A stretch of DNA of 64,000 bases from positions 62,001-126,000 of the forward strand of contig JASGJA010000010.1 of NCBI GenBank assembly GCA_049840935.1, given 5' to 3'. The position numbers were made by a program, and so were the translations under genes. The notes below the pieces were generated by a model. It made no database searches. It was not told where the DNA came from and saw only the letters and a list, made by a program, of their open reading frames with translations. Positions 34,074-43,196 of the stretch are shown here, piece after piece. This DNA is from Mesorhizobium_G sp049840935. Lineage in GTDB: Bacteria > Pseudomonadota > Alphaproteobacteria > Rhizobiales > Rhizobiaceae. Numbering within the stretch: the stretch's first letter is position 1; the number at the start of each line of letters is the position of its first letter.

Positions 34074-34850
34074 ATGACTGAGCAAAGAACAACTGCAAGC
34101 GGCGGGATGGAAACATCCTTCGGGTTCCGCAATGTGGCTCCGGGCGAGAAGCAGCCGCTCGTCAATGAGGTGTTTCATCGTGTGGCCAAGCGCTACGATT
34201 TGATGAACGACCTTATGTCGGCTGGCCTGCATCGCTTGTGGAAGGATGCGATGGTCGCGTGGCTCAATCCGCGCCCGCGCCCCGACTGGAAATCGCTCGA
34301 TGTTGCGGGCGGCACAGGCGACATCGCTTTCCGTATCGTAGAAGCTTCTCGCCGTCAGGCCCACGCCACGGTTTTAGACATTAACGGCTCAATGCTGGAA
34401 GTTGGCAAAGCGCGCGCAGAAAAGAAGGGCCTTTCGGCTAATGTCGATTTTGTGGAAGCCAGCGCTGAAGAACTGCCGTTCGATGATGGTACGTTCGATG
34501 CCTACACAATTGCTTTTGGCATTCGCAATGTGCCCGACATCAATTTGGCATTGCGAGAAGCTTACCGCGTCTTGAAGCCCGGTGGGCGCTTCATGTGCCT
34601 TGAGTTTTCGGAAGTCGACATGCCCTTGCTCGACAAGGCTTATGAGGCGTGGTCATTCAAGGCCATTCCCGAAATCGGCAAGGTGGTTACGGGCGACCGT
34701 GAATCATATGCTTATCTGGTCGAATCCATCCGCAAATTTCCAAACCAGACGAATTTCGCTGACATGATACGCCGAGCGGGATTTGAGCGAGTAAGCTTCC
34801 GCAACTTCTCCGGTGGTATCGCGGCGCTTCATTCCGGCTGGAAATTGTGA
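34074..34850 (+). CDS. ubiE: Ubiquinone/menaquinone biosynthesis C-methyltransferase
   Basis: 258 residues. SAM-dependent C-methylation in quinone synthesis. N-terminal family signature FGFRNVAPGEKQPLVNEVF then HRVAKRYDLMNDLMSAGLHRLWK; motif I LDVAGGTGDIAFR; VEASAEELPFDDGTFDAYTIAFGIRN and VLKPGGRFMCLEFSEVD are UbiE hallmarks. The ATG at 34074 is used; longer in-frame starts are possible but extend past the conserved N-terminus. It begins the ubiE-ubiB-coaBC set conserved in Hyphomicrobiales. Confidence 0.96.
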   Translation: MTEQRTTASGGMETSFGFRNVAPGEKQPLVNEVFHRVAKRYDLMNDLMSAGLHRLWKDAMVAWLNPRPRPDWKSLDVAGGTGDIAFRIVEASRRQAHATVLDINGSMLEVGKARAEKKGLSANVDFVEASAEELPFDDGTFDAYTIAFGIRNVPDINLALREAYRVLKPGGRFMCLEFSEVDMPLLDKAYEAWSFKAIPEIGKVVTGDRESYAYLVESIRKFPNQTNFADMIRRAGFERVSFRNFSGGIAALHSGWKL

Positions 34851-34863
34851 CGGGGCAAACACT

Positions 34864-36439
34864 ATGAGTAGTGTCGGAGCTGCCCTGAGGCTCGTTCGCG
34901 CTGGCTGGATCATGGCCCGCGAAGGTGTTATCGCGGCATTGCCGGGCGATGAACTGAGCGGCCTGCCTAAATTTGGCTGGCGCGTTGCGCGCTTGCTTAC
35001 ACGCTGGCGGGTTCGTGGTCGTGATCGCGGTCAGCGCCTTTCCGATGCCGTTGCGCGGCTTGGTCCGTCCTATGTGAAGCTCGGCCAGTTTCTCGCCACG
35101 CGGCCTGATGTCGTTGGCGCGGAAATCGCTCGCGATCTTTCCAAATTGCAGGACCGCATGGCGACGTTTCCGACGTCGCAAGCAATTGCTGAAATTGAGG
35201 CTTCGCTCGGACGGCCAATTGATGAGCTTTACGAGGATTTCGGCGAGCCTGTCGCGGCGGCTTCAATCGCGCAGGTGCATCCCGCCAGCGTGCAATACGA
35301 AAACACTTTGGACCGTATGGCGGTAAAGGTCATTAGGCCGGGCGTTCGCAGGCTGTTTCACCGCGACCTGGAAAGCTATTTTCTTGCTGCGCGCCTGCAG
35401 GAGCGCTTCATTCCCGCCACGCGCCGCCTGCGTCCTGTCGAGGTTACGCGGATACTCGCGCAGACAACGCGCGTTGAAATGGATTTGCGGCTTGAGGCGG
35501 CTGCTCTTTCCGAACTCGCGAGAAAATACCGCAGGCGATCCCGGCTTTCGTGTCCCCAAGGTCGATTGGGAACGTACAGGTCGCGATGTGCTCACGATGG
35601 AGTGGATCGACGGCGTCAAGCTGAACGACATTGAGGGATTGCGCGCCTTGGGGCTTGACCTCGAAAAGCTGGCAGCAAATCTCGTTCAATCATTCCTGCG
35701 CCATACGCTGCGCGACGGATTTTTCCATGCGGATATGCATCCGGGCAATCTGTTCGTTGAAGCCGATGGGACGATTGTCGCTGTCGATCTCGGCATAACC
35801 GGACGACTTGGCAAAAAGGAACGGCGCTTTCTGGCCGAAATTCTCTACGGCTTCATCACACGCGATTATCGCCGCACTGCTGAAGTTCATTACGAAGCGG
35901 GTTACGTGCCGCGCACGCACAGCGTCGATGCGTTCGCGCAGGCGATCCGCGCCATTGGCGAGCCTATCCACGGTCAATCCGCCGAAACGATTTCAATGGC
36001 GCGTTTGCTGACGCTCCTGTTCGAGGTGACTGAACTGTTCGACATGGAGACGCGTCCCGAACTGCTCATGTTGCAAAAGACGATGGTCGTGGTCGAAGGA
36101 GTGGCGCGCACGCTCGATCCGCATTTCAATATGTGGAAGACCTCGGAACCTGTCGTAGGCGACTGGATCAGGAATAATCTCGGCCCGCGCGGTATCATGG
36201 AAGATGCCCGCGAAGGCGTATTCGCGCTCGTCTCACTGGCGCGTCAAGCACCAGACCTTGCTGCGCGCACGGAGCGTCTTTCGCGTGAGATCGACCAGAT
36301 GGCGGAACATGGCTTGCGCTTCGATGAGGCGACCGCGCGCGCAATCGGTAAGGCGGAGGCGCGGGGCACGCGATCCGGGCGAATTGCGCTTTGGATTATC
36401 GCTGCTGCCGCCGTTTACCTTGCGTGGATTGTAAGCTGA
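34864..36439 (+). CDS. ubiB: UbiB atypical kinase/ATPase for ubiquinone biosynthesis, one frameshift
   Basis: ABC1/ADCK-family kinase-like protein needed for ubiquinone synthesis. About 524 residues when repaired. Motifs: GPSYVKLGQFLATRPDVVG (KxGQ nucleotide-loop motif), AAASIAQVHPA, VKVIRPGV, FFHADMHPGNLFVEADG (catalytic loop) and VDLGITG (metal-binding DxG), and a C-terminal membrane helix (IALWIIAAAAVYLAWIV). The first frame ends at 35634, but protein continues from about 35525 in the next frame (ENTAGDPGFRVPKVDWERT in sense); an AAAA run at 35523-35526 that should be AAA explains it. It is 13 bp from ubiE. Confidence 0.93.
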
Positions 36440-36475
36440 TAGAATGTAGGCGTGGGATCGGGTAACAGGTAACGC

Positions 36476-37693
36476 ATGACCCTTTCGGAAAAGCGCATTC
36501 TGCTCATCATTGGCGGCGGCATCGCGGCCTATAAAGCGCTTGATCTTATCCGCCGCCTGCGCGAGCGCGGCGCGGCTGTGCGCTGCATAATGACTGCCGC
36601 TGCGCAGGAGTTTGTCACGCCGCTTTCGGTCGGCGCTCTTTCCGCTGATCACGTATTCACTGACCTGTTCGAGCGGCAGGACGAGCAGGATGTTGGCCAT
36701 ATCCGTCTGGCACGGGAATGCGACCTGATTGTCGTCGCACCCGCAACAGCGGACCTGATGGCAAAGCTGGCGAACGGCCACGCAAACGATCTGGCCTCTA
36801 CCGTGCTTCTGGCAACGAACAGGCCAGTGCTTTTCGCGCCAGCCATGAACCCCAAAATGTGGACGCATCCCGCCACGCGCCGCAATCGCAAGACGCTTGA
36901 GCAGGATGGCGCAAAGTTCGTCGGCCCCGCGCGCGGCGAAATGGCCGAAAGCGGCGAGTCGGGCGAAGGACGCATGTCTGAACCGATGGAAATCGTCGCG
37001 GCAGTCGAGAGTTTGCTTGCGCCGAAGGCTGGCCCGCTGACTGGGCGTCGTATCATTGTCACGTCAGGCCCGACGCATGAGCCCATCGACCCGGTGCGCT
37101 ACATCGCAAATCGTTCTTCCGGCAAGCAGGGCCATGCCCTCGCCGCGGCGCTAGCTCGACTGGGCGCGGAGGTGCATCTGGTATCCGGCCCCGTCACCAT
37201 TCCTGACCCGCAAGGCGTGGAAACGCAGCACGTTGAGACTGCACGGGAAATGCAGGCGGCGGTCGAGAGGCTGTTGCCCGCCGATGCCGCCATCTTTGTC
37301 GCTGCCGTTGCCGACTGGCGCACCGAAAGCGAAGCCGGGCAAAAGATCAAGAAAGTAGCAGGTGAAGGCCCGCCAGCGCTCCAGATGATCGAGAACCCCG
37401 ATATTCTTGCGGGTGTTGGGCACCACAAGAAGCGCCCCTATCTCGTCGTCGGTTTTGCCGCTGAAACACGCGATGTGGAGCAGAATGCAACAGCGAAGCT
37501 CAAGAAAAAGGGAGCGGATTTCATCGTTGCCAATGATGTAAGCCATGAAGGTGGCGTCATGGGCGGCGACCGCAATCGCGTTGCCATTGTCTCAAAAGAC
37601 GGCATCGATCGTTGGCCCGATCTTACCAAGGAAGAAACCGCCGAGCGGCTTGCAAAGCTGATCGCCGAGCGCCTTCGAACCGTTTCCGTTTAA
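36476..37693 (+). CDS. coaBC: Bifunctional phosphopantothenoylcysteine decarboxylase / phosphopantothenate-cysteine ligase
   Basis: 405 residues, two steps of coenzyme A synthesis. The N-terminal flavin-dependent CoaC half: ILLIIGGGIAAYKALDLIRRL, AAAQEFVTPLSVGALS, VVAPATADLMAKLANG and APAMNPKMWTHPATRRN. The C-terminal CoaB half: ITSGPTHEPIDPVRYIANRS-type SGPTHEPIDPVRYIANRSSG, AAVADWRTES and FAAETRDVEQNATAKLKKK with NDV (VANDVS). Length is standard. It follows ubiB by 36 bp on the same strand. Confidence 0.96.
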   Translation: MTLSEKRILLIIGGGIAAYKALDLIRRLRERGAAVRCIMTAAAQEFVTPLSVGALSADHVFTDLFERQDEQDVGHIRLARECDLIVVAPATADLMAKLANGHANDLASTVLLATNRPVLFAPAMNPKMWTHPATRRNRKTLEQDGAKFVGPARGEMAESGESGEGRMSEPMEIVAAVESLLAPKAGPLTGRRIIVTSGPTHEPIDPVRYIANRSSGKQGHALAAALARLGAEVHLVSGPVTIPDPQGVETQHVETAREMQAAVERLLPADAAIFVAAVADWRTESEAGQKIKKVAGEGPPALQMIENPDILAGVGHHKKRPYLVVGFAAETRDVEQNATAKLKKKGADFIVANDVSHEGGVMGGDRNRVAIVSKDGIDRWPDLTKEETAERLAKLIAERLRTVSV

Positions 37694-37694
37694 G

Positions 37695-37779
37695 CCCTCC
37701 TTCCCTCAGGGAGATAGAGCCATTCTGCACCATTCGGGTTGGTGCAATTGACGCCGCCTTCTCTTGAGGAGAAGGAGGG
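37695..37779. repeat. Palindromic intergenic element, small copy
   Basis: Outer arms CCCTCCTT (37695-37702) and AAGGAGGG (37772-37779), a central hairpin TGCACCA/TGGTGCA (37726-37746) and an inner hairpin CCTTCTC/GAGAAGG (37757-37775). It resembles the arms of the element at 55572 and may also act as a terminator after coaBC. Confidence 0.55.
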
Positions 37780-37867
37780 GTTCAACAAGGTATGACTGGC
37801 AATCCCCAAGGGGTTGACCTACATTGCTTTCATTGCAAGAAAGCCGCCGACGAGCGGAAACACAGCT

Positions 37868-39058
37868 ATGAACAGTCTCGATCTCCCAGGGCGTCCACAG
37901 GATACCCGCATCGTGGTGGCGATGTCGGGTGGCGTCGATTCGTCCGTAGTTGCGGGCCTGTTGCACCGTGAAGGCTATGATGTCGTGGGCGTCACGCTGC
38001 AGCTCTACGACCATGGCGCAGCTGTGCATCGCACTGGCTCATGCTGTGCCGGTCAGGACATTGCAGACGCGCAGCGCGTGGCCGAAACGCTGGGCATTCC
38101 GCATTACGTGCTGAATTACGAAGCACGTTTTCGCGAAGCGGTGATCGATCCATTCGCTCAGAGTTACGTCTCCGGTGAGACGCCGATCCCTTGCGTTTCG
38201 TGCAACCAGACTGTGAAGTTCGCTGATTTGCTCCAGACTGCGCGCGACCTCGGCGCCGATGCCTTGGCCACCGGACATTATATTCGCAGCAAGGCGAATG
38301 GCGCACATCGCTCGCTGTATCGGCCCGTTGATACCGATCGCGACCAGAGCTATTTCCTGTTCGCAACCACGCAGGATCAGATCGACTATCTGCGTTTCCC
38401 GCTTGGCGGCCTGCCAAAATCGGTAGTGCGCGAGATGGCCGAAGAGATGGGACTGGTCGTTGCCGCAAAGCCCGACAGTCAGGACATTTGTTTTGTGCCG
38501 CAGGGCAAGTATTACGACATCATTGCCAAGTTGAGGCCGACTGCGGCAACGCCGGGCGATGTAGTGCATATCGACGGGCGCACCCTTGGGCGGCACGAGG
38601 GCATTCTGCATTACACGATTGGCCAGCGCCGTGGCTTGGGAATTGCGTCTGGCGAACCACTCTATGTCGTGCACCTGGACGCTGAGCGCGCACGCGTGAT
38701 CGTCGGCCCGAAGGATGCGCTGGAAACACATCGCATTTATATGCGCAATGTGAATTGGCTTGGCGACGCTTCGCTTGAAAGCTTGCCGCCGGAAGGCATC
38801 GAGATTTTTGCGAAGGTGCGTTCGACGCGCCCGCCGCGTCCCGCCCAGTTGCATCATGCGAATGGCGACACTTGGGTTGATCTTCACGTTGGCGAGGCGG
38901 GTGTCGCGCCGGGGCAGGCTTGCGTGCTTTACAGTGACGAAACCAATGAAGCGCGCGTATTCGGCGGTGGATTCATTGAGCGCTCAGAACGCAGCCGCGA
39001 AGCGGAAACCATGCTTTCGCGTCTGCGCGCCGCGCCGGTTCGGGGCAACGCCGCCTGA
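37868..39058 (+). CDS. mnmA: tRNA-specific 2-thiouridylase
   Basis: 396 residues. Thiolates U34 of Lys, Glu and Gln tRNAs. PP-loop VAMSGGVDSSVVAGLLHREGYDVVG at the N-terminus; catalytic cysteine region TPIPCVSCNQTVKF; LATGHYIR; DRDQSYFLFATTQDQ; second catalytic Cys in KPDSQDICFVPQGKYYD; HYTIGQRRGLGIA; C-terminal beta barrel. The ATG at 37868 is used; an in-frame ATG at 37814 lies 54 bp upstream and would add an atypical N-terminus. Confidence 0.96.
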   Translation: MNSLDLPGRPQDTRIVVAMSGGVDSSVVAGLLHREGYDVVGVTLQLYDHGAAVHRTGSCCAGQDIADAQRVAETLGIPHYVLNYEARFREAVIDPFAQSYVSGETPIPCVSCNQTVKFADLLQTARDLGADALATGHYIRSKANGAHRSLYRPVDTDRDQSYFLFATTQDQIDYLRFPLGGLPKSVVREMAEEMGLVVAAKPDSQDICFVPQGKYYDIIAKLRPTAATPGDVVHIDGRTLGRHEGILHYTIGQRRGLGIASGEPLYVVHLDAERARVIVGPKDALETHRIYMRNVNWLGDASLESLPPEGIEIFAKVRSTRPPRPAQLHHANGDTWVDLHVGEAGVAPGQACVLYSDETNEARVFGGGFIERSERSREAETMLSRLRAAPVRGNAA

Positions 39059-39074
39059 TTAGGCATGCCCTAAA

Positions 39075-40028
39075 TCAGTCGTGACTGACGGTGCCTGCTG
39101 TCAGGATTTTTAGCACTTCCACGGCTTCCTCGCCGCTCGTGCGGGGTGCTTCGCGCGTGCGAATGCAGTGGATGAAATGCTCCAGTTCCCGTGTCAGGGG
39201 CATGCCCTGCTCAACGGGAACATAGGCTGGCTCGTTGTGCGTAAAGGCCCAATGGCCGCTGTCCTGCCAAACGGCGTGGCGATAAACGGCCAGCTTCCGC
39301 TCCCACGGTTCCACATCGTCAAACACCGCCATCGCCTTGTTGCCGACAACGGTCAGTCGGCGCTCGCGGTATGGGTTTAGGCGCGAGGTGAACAAATGGC
39401 TTCGCAATCCGTTCGGAAAACGCATATGCAAATGCGCAAAATCGCTAAGGTGGTCGAGCAACGCCGCACCTTCCCCGCGTATCTCAATGGGCGGCTGGCC
39501 GGTTATCGCCAGAATCATGGAGAGGTCATGCGGGGCGAGATCCCACAGTGCATCGTTCTCGGTGTGGAACTTGCCAAGCCCCAGACGGTGCGAATGGATA
39601 TAGCGCACCTCGCCAAGCTCGCCCGAATCGATAAGCGCTTTCAGCTTTTCAAAGGCCGGGTGAAACCGCAGCACATGGCCGACCATCAATATGCGCCCGG
39701 CAGCATGAGCTGCTGCGACCGTGCGTTCGGCATCGGCGACCGTCAGCGCTATCGGCTTCTCGACCAGCACGTCCTTGCCATTCTCGACAGCCATGATTGC
39801 TGATTCGGCGTGAAACTGCGGAGGCAGCGCCATGACGATCGCATCTATATCCTTGCGGGTGAATAATTCGGAAGGCGGGATGGCCTCGACGTCCTGATCA
39901 CTGGCAAAGCCTTCCGCTCGCGCCATGTTTTGATCGGAAACAGCCTGCAGCGCGCCAAGAGACGCGAGGGTGCGAATGTGATTCGAACCCCAATACCCAC
40001 AACCAAGAACAGCAATACGCGGCTTCAT
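39075..40028 (-). CDS. Gfo/Idh/MocA family NAD(P)-dependent oxidoreductase
   Basis: 317 residues. N-terminal Rossmann fold RIAVLGCGYWGSNHIRTLASL; DAIVMALPPQFHAE; KDVLVEKPIALTVADAE (EKP lysine for cofactor and substrate); then the alpha/beta domain with GEVRYIHSHRLGLGKFHTENDALWDLAPHD (catalytic His region near 165-175). The group with GKFHTENDALWDLAPHDL is often found in nucleotide-sugar (WlbA-like) oxidation, but the substrate is not determinable here. The ATG at 40028 has AGGG upstream. It stands alone, converging on mnmA. Confidence 0.9.
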   Translation of the reverse strand: MKPRIAVLGCGYWGSNHIRTLASLGALQAVSDQNMARAEGFASDQDVEAIPPSELFTRKDIDAIVMALPPQFHAESAIMAVENGKDVLVEKPIALTVADAERTVAAAHAAGRILMVGHVLRFHPAFEKLKALIDSGELGEVRYIHSHRLGLGKFHTENDALWDLAPHDLSMILAITGQPPIEIRGEGAALLDHLSDFAHLHMRFPNGLRSHLFTSRLNPYRERRLTVVGNKAMAVFDDVEPWERKLAVYRHAVWQDSGHWAFTHNEPAYVPVEQGMPLTRELEHFIHCIRTREAPRTSGEEAVEVLKILTAGTVSHD

Positions 40029-40293
40029 AAAAGCCCTATCAGAAAGAATGCTGGCGGACACATAACCAGCCATTTCGCCGAACTCAAGCGGCCTGACCTG
40101 TCAATAAGGTGCAGCACACAGTCATATTGCGTGAGGAAAGGCACTGCCATGGTGCCGTCAAATGACGACCACACGTACTAACAGTTCCTTTACGAAGCTT
40201 ATCAGTCAATTACCAACGACTTAGGCAATTTTTAAAGCTGTTTGTTTAGCTTGATACCTGATTGGTTCCTTTGTGTTTTGTATTGAGAGTAGC

Positions 40294-40569
40294 ATGACCG
40301 ATCTGATTAGACCGCGTGTCAAGTATGTTATTGGACCGGATGGAAGCCCGCTAACCATTGCGGATCTGCCACCATCCAACACCCGCCGCTGGGTGATTCG
40401 TCGAAAAGCGGAAGTCGTTGCGGCTGTTCGAGGCGGTTTGCTCAGCCTCGAAGAAGCATGTCAGCGTTATAAGCTGACGACTGAAGAGTTTCTTTCGTGG
40501 CAGGCTTCCATCGAAGAATTTGGGCTGGCCGGTTTGCGCACCACGCGCATCCAGCAATACCGGCACTAA
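40294..40569 (+). CDS. sciP: CtrA inhibitor SciP (DUF1153)
   Basis: 91 residues. Matches SciP/DUF1153 throughout: RPRVKYVIGPDGSPLTIADL, PPSNTRRWVIRRKAEVVAAV, GLLSLEEACQRYKLTTEEF and SWQASIEEFGLAGLRTT (HTH). In Caulobacter, SciP binds CtrA and blocks transcription of CtrA targets late in the cell cycle. The ATG at 40294 gives the family length. It lies close to ctrA, with the FliJ-like gene between, on the strand of ctrA. A terminator follows its stop. Confidence 0.94.
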   Translation: MTDLIRPRVKYVIGPDGSPLTIADLPPSNTRRWVIRRKAEVVAAVRGGLLSLEEACQRYKLTTEEFLSWQASIEEFGLAGLRTTRIQQYRH

Positions 40570-40598
40570 TCCAGTATCATCCAACATCGAGACTTAAG

Positions 40599-40631
40599 AG
40601 TAACGCCGCACACATGCGGCGATTACTTTTT
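40599..40631 (+). terminator. Rho-independent terminator after sciP
   Basis: AGTAACGCCGCA pairs with TGCGGCGATTACT (one bulged base) around a CACA loop, followed by TTTTT. The rest of 40632-40717 shows nothing else. Confidence 0.85.
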
Positions 40632-40717
40632 ATCGTCTGCGGATCCCAAATCGACACGAAACAAAAAATCGACCGGCGAATACCGGTCAATTCTAACGTT
40701 TCTGATTCGCTGTGATT

Positions 40718-41089
40718 TCAGACGGCGTTGCGAATATCGTGGTCGTCGCGTCCGCGCCCGTCGCGCGATTCGAGCAATTCAGCTTTTGCCAGATCGGCTT
40801 CTGCTTCTGAAAGCAGCAATTCTGCGGATTTTCGCTGTTCGATCAAACCTGATTGCGATGTCTTTAGATTATCACGGCGAAGACGTGCAGCCTTGGCGAA
40901 GGTCGGATAAGCGAAATGGTTCACATCCGTGATGCCCGCCTTCTTTTCTTCAGCCACCACCTGCATTTCCAGTTCCGTGGCCATGCGGTCGAATTCCGCA
41001 ATCATCTGATCCAGTTGCAGTAGCTGGCGACGCTTTTCTTCAACCTGAAAGCGCTTCAGCCTGACCAGATTTTCACGTGAGGACTTCAT
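40718..41089 (-). CDS. fliJ: FliJ-like flagellar export protein
   Basis: 123 residues, almost entirely a coiled-coil: SSRENLVRLKRFQVEEKRRQ, LLQLDQMIAEFDRMATELE, ... FAKAARLRRDNLKTSQSGLI, EQRKSAELLLSEAEADLAKAE. This antiparallel pattern matches FliJ of the flagellar type III export gate; a FliJ between sciP and ctrA is usual in Hyphomicrobiales. No other flagellar gene is in the window. The ATG at 41089 follows GGAG. It is divergent from ctrA across a 423 bp regulatory region. Confidence 0.82.
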   Translation of the reverse strand: MKSSRENLVRLKRFQVEEKRRQLLQLDQMIAEFDRMATELEMQVVAEEKKAGITDVNHFAYPTFAKAARLRRDNLKTSQSGLIEQRKSAELLLSEAEADLAKAELLESRDGRGRDDHDIRNAV

Positions 41090-41512
41090 GTCTCGAACTC
41101 CGAAATACGCCGGTTCTGCCTTTTCGACGGCAGTCGGGCCTCGATTTGAGGCCAAGGCACTTTACAAACAAAATCTTTCACAAACGCTTTGCCGGTAACC
41201 ATTCGTTTACAGGCATGGTTAATCTTAGAGGAAAGCCCTTAAGGCACCGTAAAAGAAATGGTTACCATCAAGGGCAAAGTGAGGAGTCAATTGAATCGCT
41301 TAGATGGCGTTCTTGATGTAACCGCGTGAATTTCTGAATAAATTTTAACCATCTAAATCAATGAGATGGTTGAATTTTTTCAGAATTAAATCTGATCGTT
41401 GCGTAAGCAATTAGGTTTTGTTAACCATTTCGTGGCAGCTTCGGTTTTGGCAATGGCTGCTCTCCCCCGAGGGATGAAACGGCGGGGCATTGAGCGGAAG
41501 AAGGGGATCTAG
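41090..41512. promoter_or_regulatory. ctrA/fliJ promoter region with CtrA half-sites and paired GANTC sites
   Basis: 423 bp without a gene. It contains two CcrM methylation sites nine bases apart, GAGTC (41284-41288) and GAATC (41293-41297). CtrA-type half-sites: TTAACCAT at 41345-41352 and 41421-41428, its reverse ATGGTTAA at 41215-41222, the palindrome ATGGTTACCAT at 41258-41268, and an imperfect ATGGTTGA at 41366-41373 facing the 41345 site. This is consistent with autoregulation by CtrA and methylation-dependent timing, as in Caulobacter P1 (established for that organism; inferred here). Confidence 0.7.
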
Positions 41513-42208
41513 ATGCGCGTTCTGCTGATTGAAGATGACAGTGCAACCGCACAGAGCATCGAACTGATGCTGAAGTCGGAGAGCTTCAACGTCTATACCA
41601 CCGATCTGGGTGAAGAAGGCGTCGATCTCGGCAAGCTTTATGATTATGACATTATTCTACTGGACCTGAATCTGCCTGACATGTCTGGCTACGAGGTGCT
41701 TCGCACGCTGCGCCTTTCCAAGGTCAAAACGCCGATTCTCATTCTCTCCGGCATGGCTGGCATTGAAGATAAGGTGCGCGGTCTGGGCTTCGGCGCAGAC
41801 GACTACATGACCAAGCCTTTCCACAAGGATGAGCTGGTCGCCCGCATTCACGCCATTGTGCGCCGCTCGAAGGGGCATGCGCAGTCGGTCATCGCCACCG
41901 GCGACCTGATTGTGAATCTTGACGCGAAGACCGTCGAAGTCGGCGGACAGCGTGTGCATCTGACCGGCAAAGAATATCAGATGCTGGAGCTTCTATCGCT
42001 CCGCAAGGGCACGACGCTCACCAAGGAGATGTTCCTCAATCATCTCTATGGCGGCATGGACGAGCCGGAACTCAAGATCATCGACGTTTTCATCTGCAAG
42101 CTGCGCAAGAAGCTGGACGCAGCTTCGGACGGCCAGAACTATATCGAAACGGTCTGGGGTCGCGGCTATGTGCTGCGTGAGCCGGACGATCTGCGCGAAA
42201 GCGCCTGA
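41513..42208 (+). CDS. ctrA: Cell-cycle response regulator CtrA
   Basis: 231 residues, OmpR/PhoB-type. Receiver: acidic EDD at 7-9, phosphoacceptor Asp in DIILLDLNLPDMSGYEVLRT (near residue 51), conserved Ser/Thr in ILSGM and Lys in TKPFHKDEL. C-terminal winged helix: LTGKEYQMLELLSLRKGTTLTKEMFLNHLYGGMDEPELKIIDVFICKLRKKL read in pieces. The wing and recognition helix are the near-invariant CtrA form. It is the master regulator of division, motility and replication in alphaproteobacteria, phosphorylated via CckA and ChpT. It converges on chpT, sharing a bidirectional terminator. Confidence 0.98.
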   Translation: MRVLLIEDDSATAQSIELMLKSESFNVYTTDLGEEGVDLGKLYDYDIILLDLNLPDMSGYEVLRTLRLSKVKTPILILSGMAGIEDKVRGLGFGADDYMTKPFHKDELVARIHAIVRRSKGHAQSVIATGDLIVNLDAKTVEVGGQRVHLTGKEYQMLELLSLRKGTTLTKEMFLNHLYGGMDEPELKIIDVFICKLRKKLDAASDGQNYIETVWGRGYVLREPDDLRESA

Positions 42209-42223
42209 TGCGAATCGAATAAT

Positions 42224-42253
42224 AAAAAAAAGCCGCCTTCGGGCGGCTTTTTT
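42224..42253. terminator. Bidirectional terminator between ctrA and chpT
   Basis: AAAAAAGCCGCC-TTCG-GGCGGCTTTTTT: a perfect 12-base stem with a stable UUCG loop and T-runs on both strands. Confidence 0.93.
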
Positions 42254-42285
42254 GTTTGTAAATCAAATATTTGAAGCAAGAGCGC

Positions 42286-42915
42286 CTATTCGGCGCTGAA
42301 TGCAACTTCGTCAGCAGTGGCATGGATCGAAATGGTCATGCCGGATTCCTTGGCGAGCAGTAGCGTATAATAGGGCTGCACTGCGTGCGCATCGATAGGC
42401 TCTTCCGGTTTTCCGCCTGAATGCAGTTCCAAAAACTTTGCAGGCACACGCAGCATTGGGCCGCTCGACGCGAGCCGGAACTTGGGATGTGTCTCCAGCC
42501 CTTCCAGCGTAACGACGATTTTTCCGCCGCGCGGAATGGCTGCGTTGGCAACCAGAATGAGATTCAACAGCAGCTTTACTTTGTTCTTGGGCAGAAGCGC
42601 GCGGGTACCGTTCCAGATCAGGTCCGGCTTTTCGCCTTTCATAAAAGACAATGCCACCGATTCGGCGTCGCCAGTGTCGATCAGCATTCCCGCCGAACCC
42701 GCAGCACCAAATGCGATACGCGCAAACTGCAATCGCGCTGAAGCATTGCGCGCGCTGGCCCGAATAAGGTTCATCGCGTCTTCGTCCGCGCCACCCTCGT
42801 CGAGCAGTTCAAGACCGTTATTTATCGCGCCCACGGGTGATATGATGTCATGGCAGACGCGGCTGCACAGGAGCGCAGCAAGATCTGCTGCAGATAAAGT
42901 GATCAGGTCGGCCAT
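42286..42915 (-). CDS. chpT: Histidine phosphotransferase ChpT
   Basis: 209 residues. The DHp-like helix ALLCSRVCHDIISPVGAINNGLELL carries the phospho-accepting His, and the degenerate ATPase-like C-terminal domain (NKVKLLLNLILVANAAIPRGGKI, then LETHPKFRLASSGPMLRVPAKF) lacks ATP-binding boxes, as in ChpT. It relays phosphate from CckA to CtrA and CpdR. The ATG at 42915 gives the family N-terminus ADLITLSAADLAALLCSRVCHD; AAGGA is upstream. Its adjacency to ctrA makes a compact relay locus. Confidence 0.94.
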   Translation of the reverse strand: MADLITLSAADLAALLCSRVCHDIISPVGAINNGLELLDEGGADEDAMNLIRASARNASARLQFARIAFGAAGSAGMLIDTGDAESVALSFMKGEKPDLIWNGTRALLPKNKVKLLLNLILVANAAIPRGGKIVVTLEGLETHPKFRLASSGPMLRVPAKFLELHSGGKPEEPIDAHAVQPYYTLLLAKESGMTISIHATADEVAFSAE

Positions 42916-43196
42916 CCGCTGTCTTTTCCTTACCCACGATACCGCCCGCCAGAAAATCGCAGCAATAAACCAAATCACATTCTTGCGAGCAACTTTCTGG
43001 TTACACAGCGTTCAGTTTCCATTCAAGAAACGTGGCTAAACTTACACTGATACCGATAGGCAACAATCAGTTGTGTGCTTATTGTCAGGGTTAACAATTA
43101 GAAAAGATTTTCCGATTAATTTTCCCTGCAATGGGAGCATAGGCTGAGCAAGCCCGGCATTCATATTCAAGGATGCTCCGCATCGGAGATAGGAAC

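Noticed and set aside
34864..36439. Programmed frameshifting in ubiB (AAAA slip)
   Set aside because: A slippery run alone is not enough; no stimulating pseudoknot is evident and the same kind of break occurs in many unrelated genes of the window, which favours sequencing error.
43085..43125. Full CtrA box (TTAA-N7-TTAA) before eipA
   Set aside because: TTAA occurs at 43091 and 43116, but the spacing is not seven; only a half-site can be claimed.
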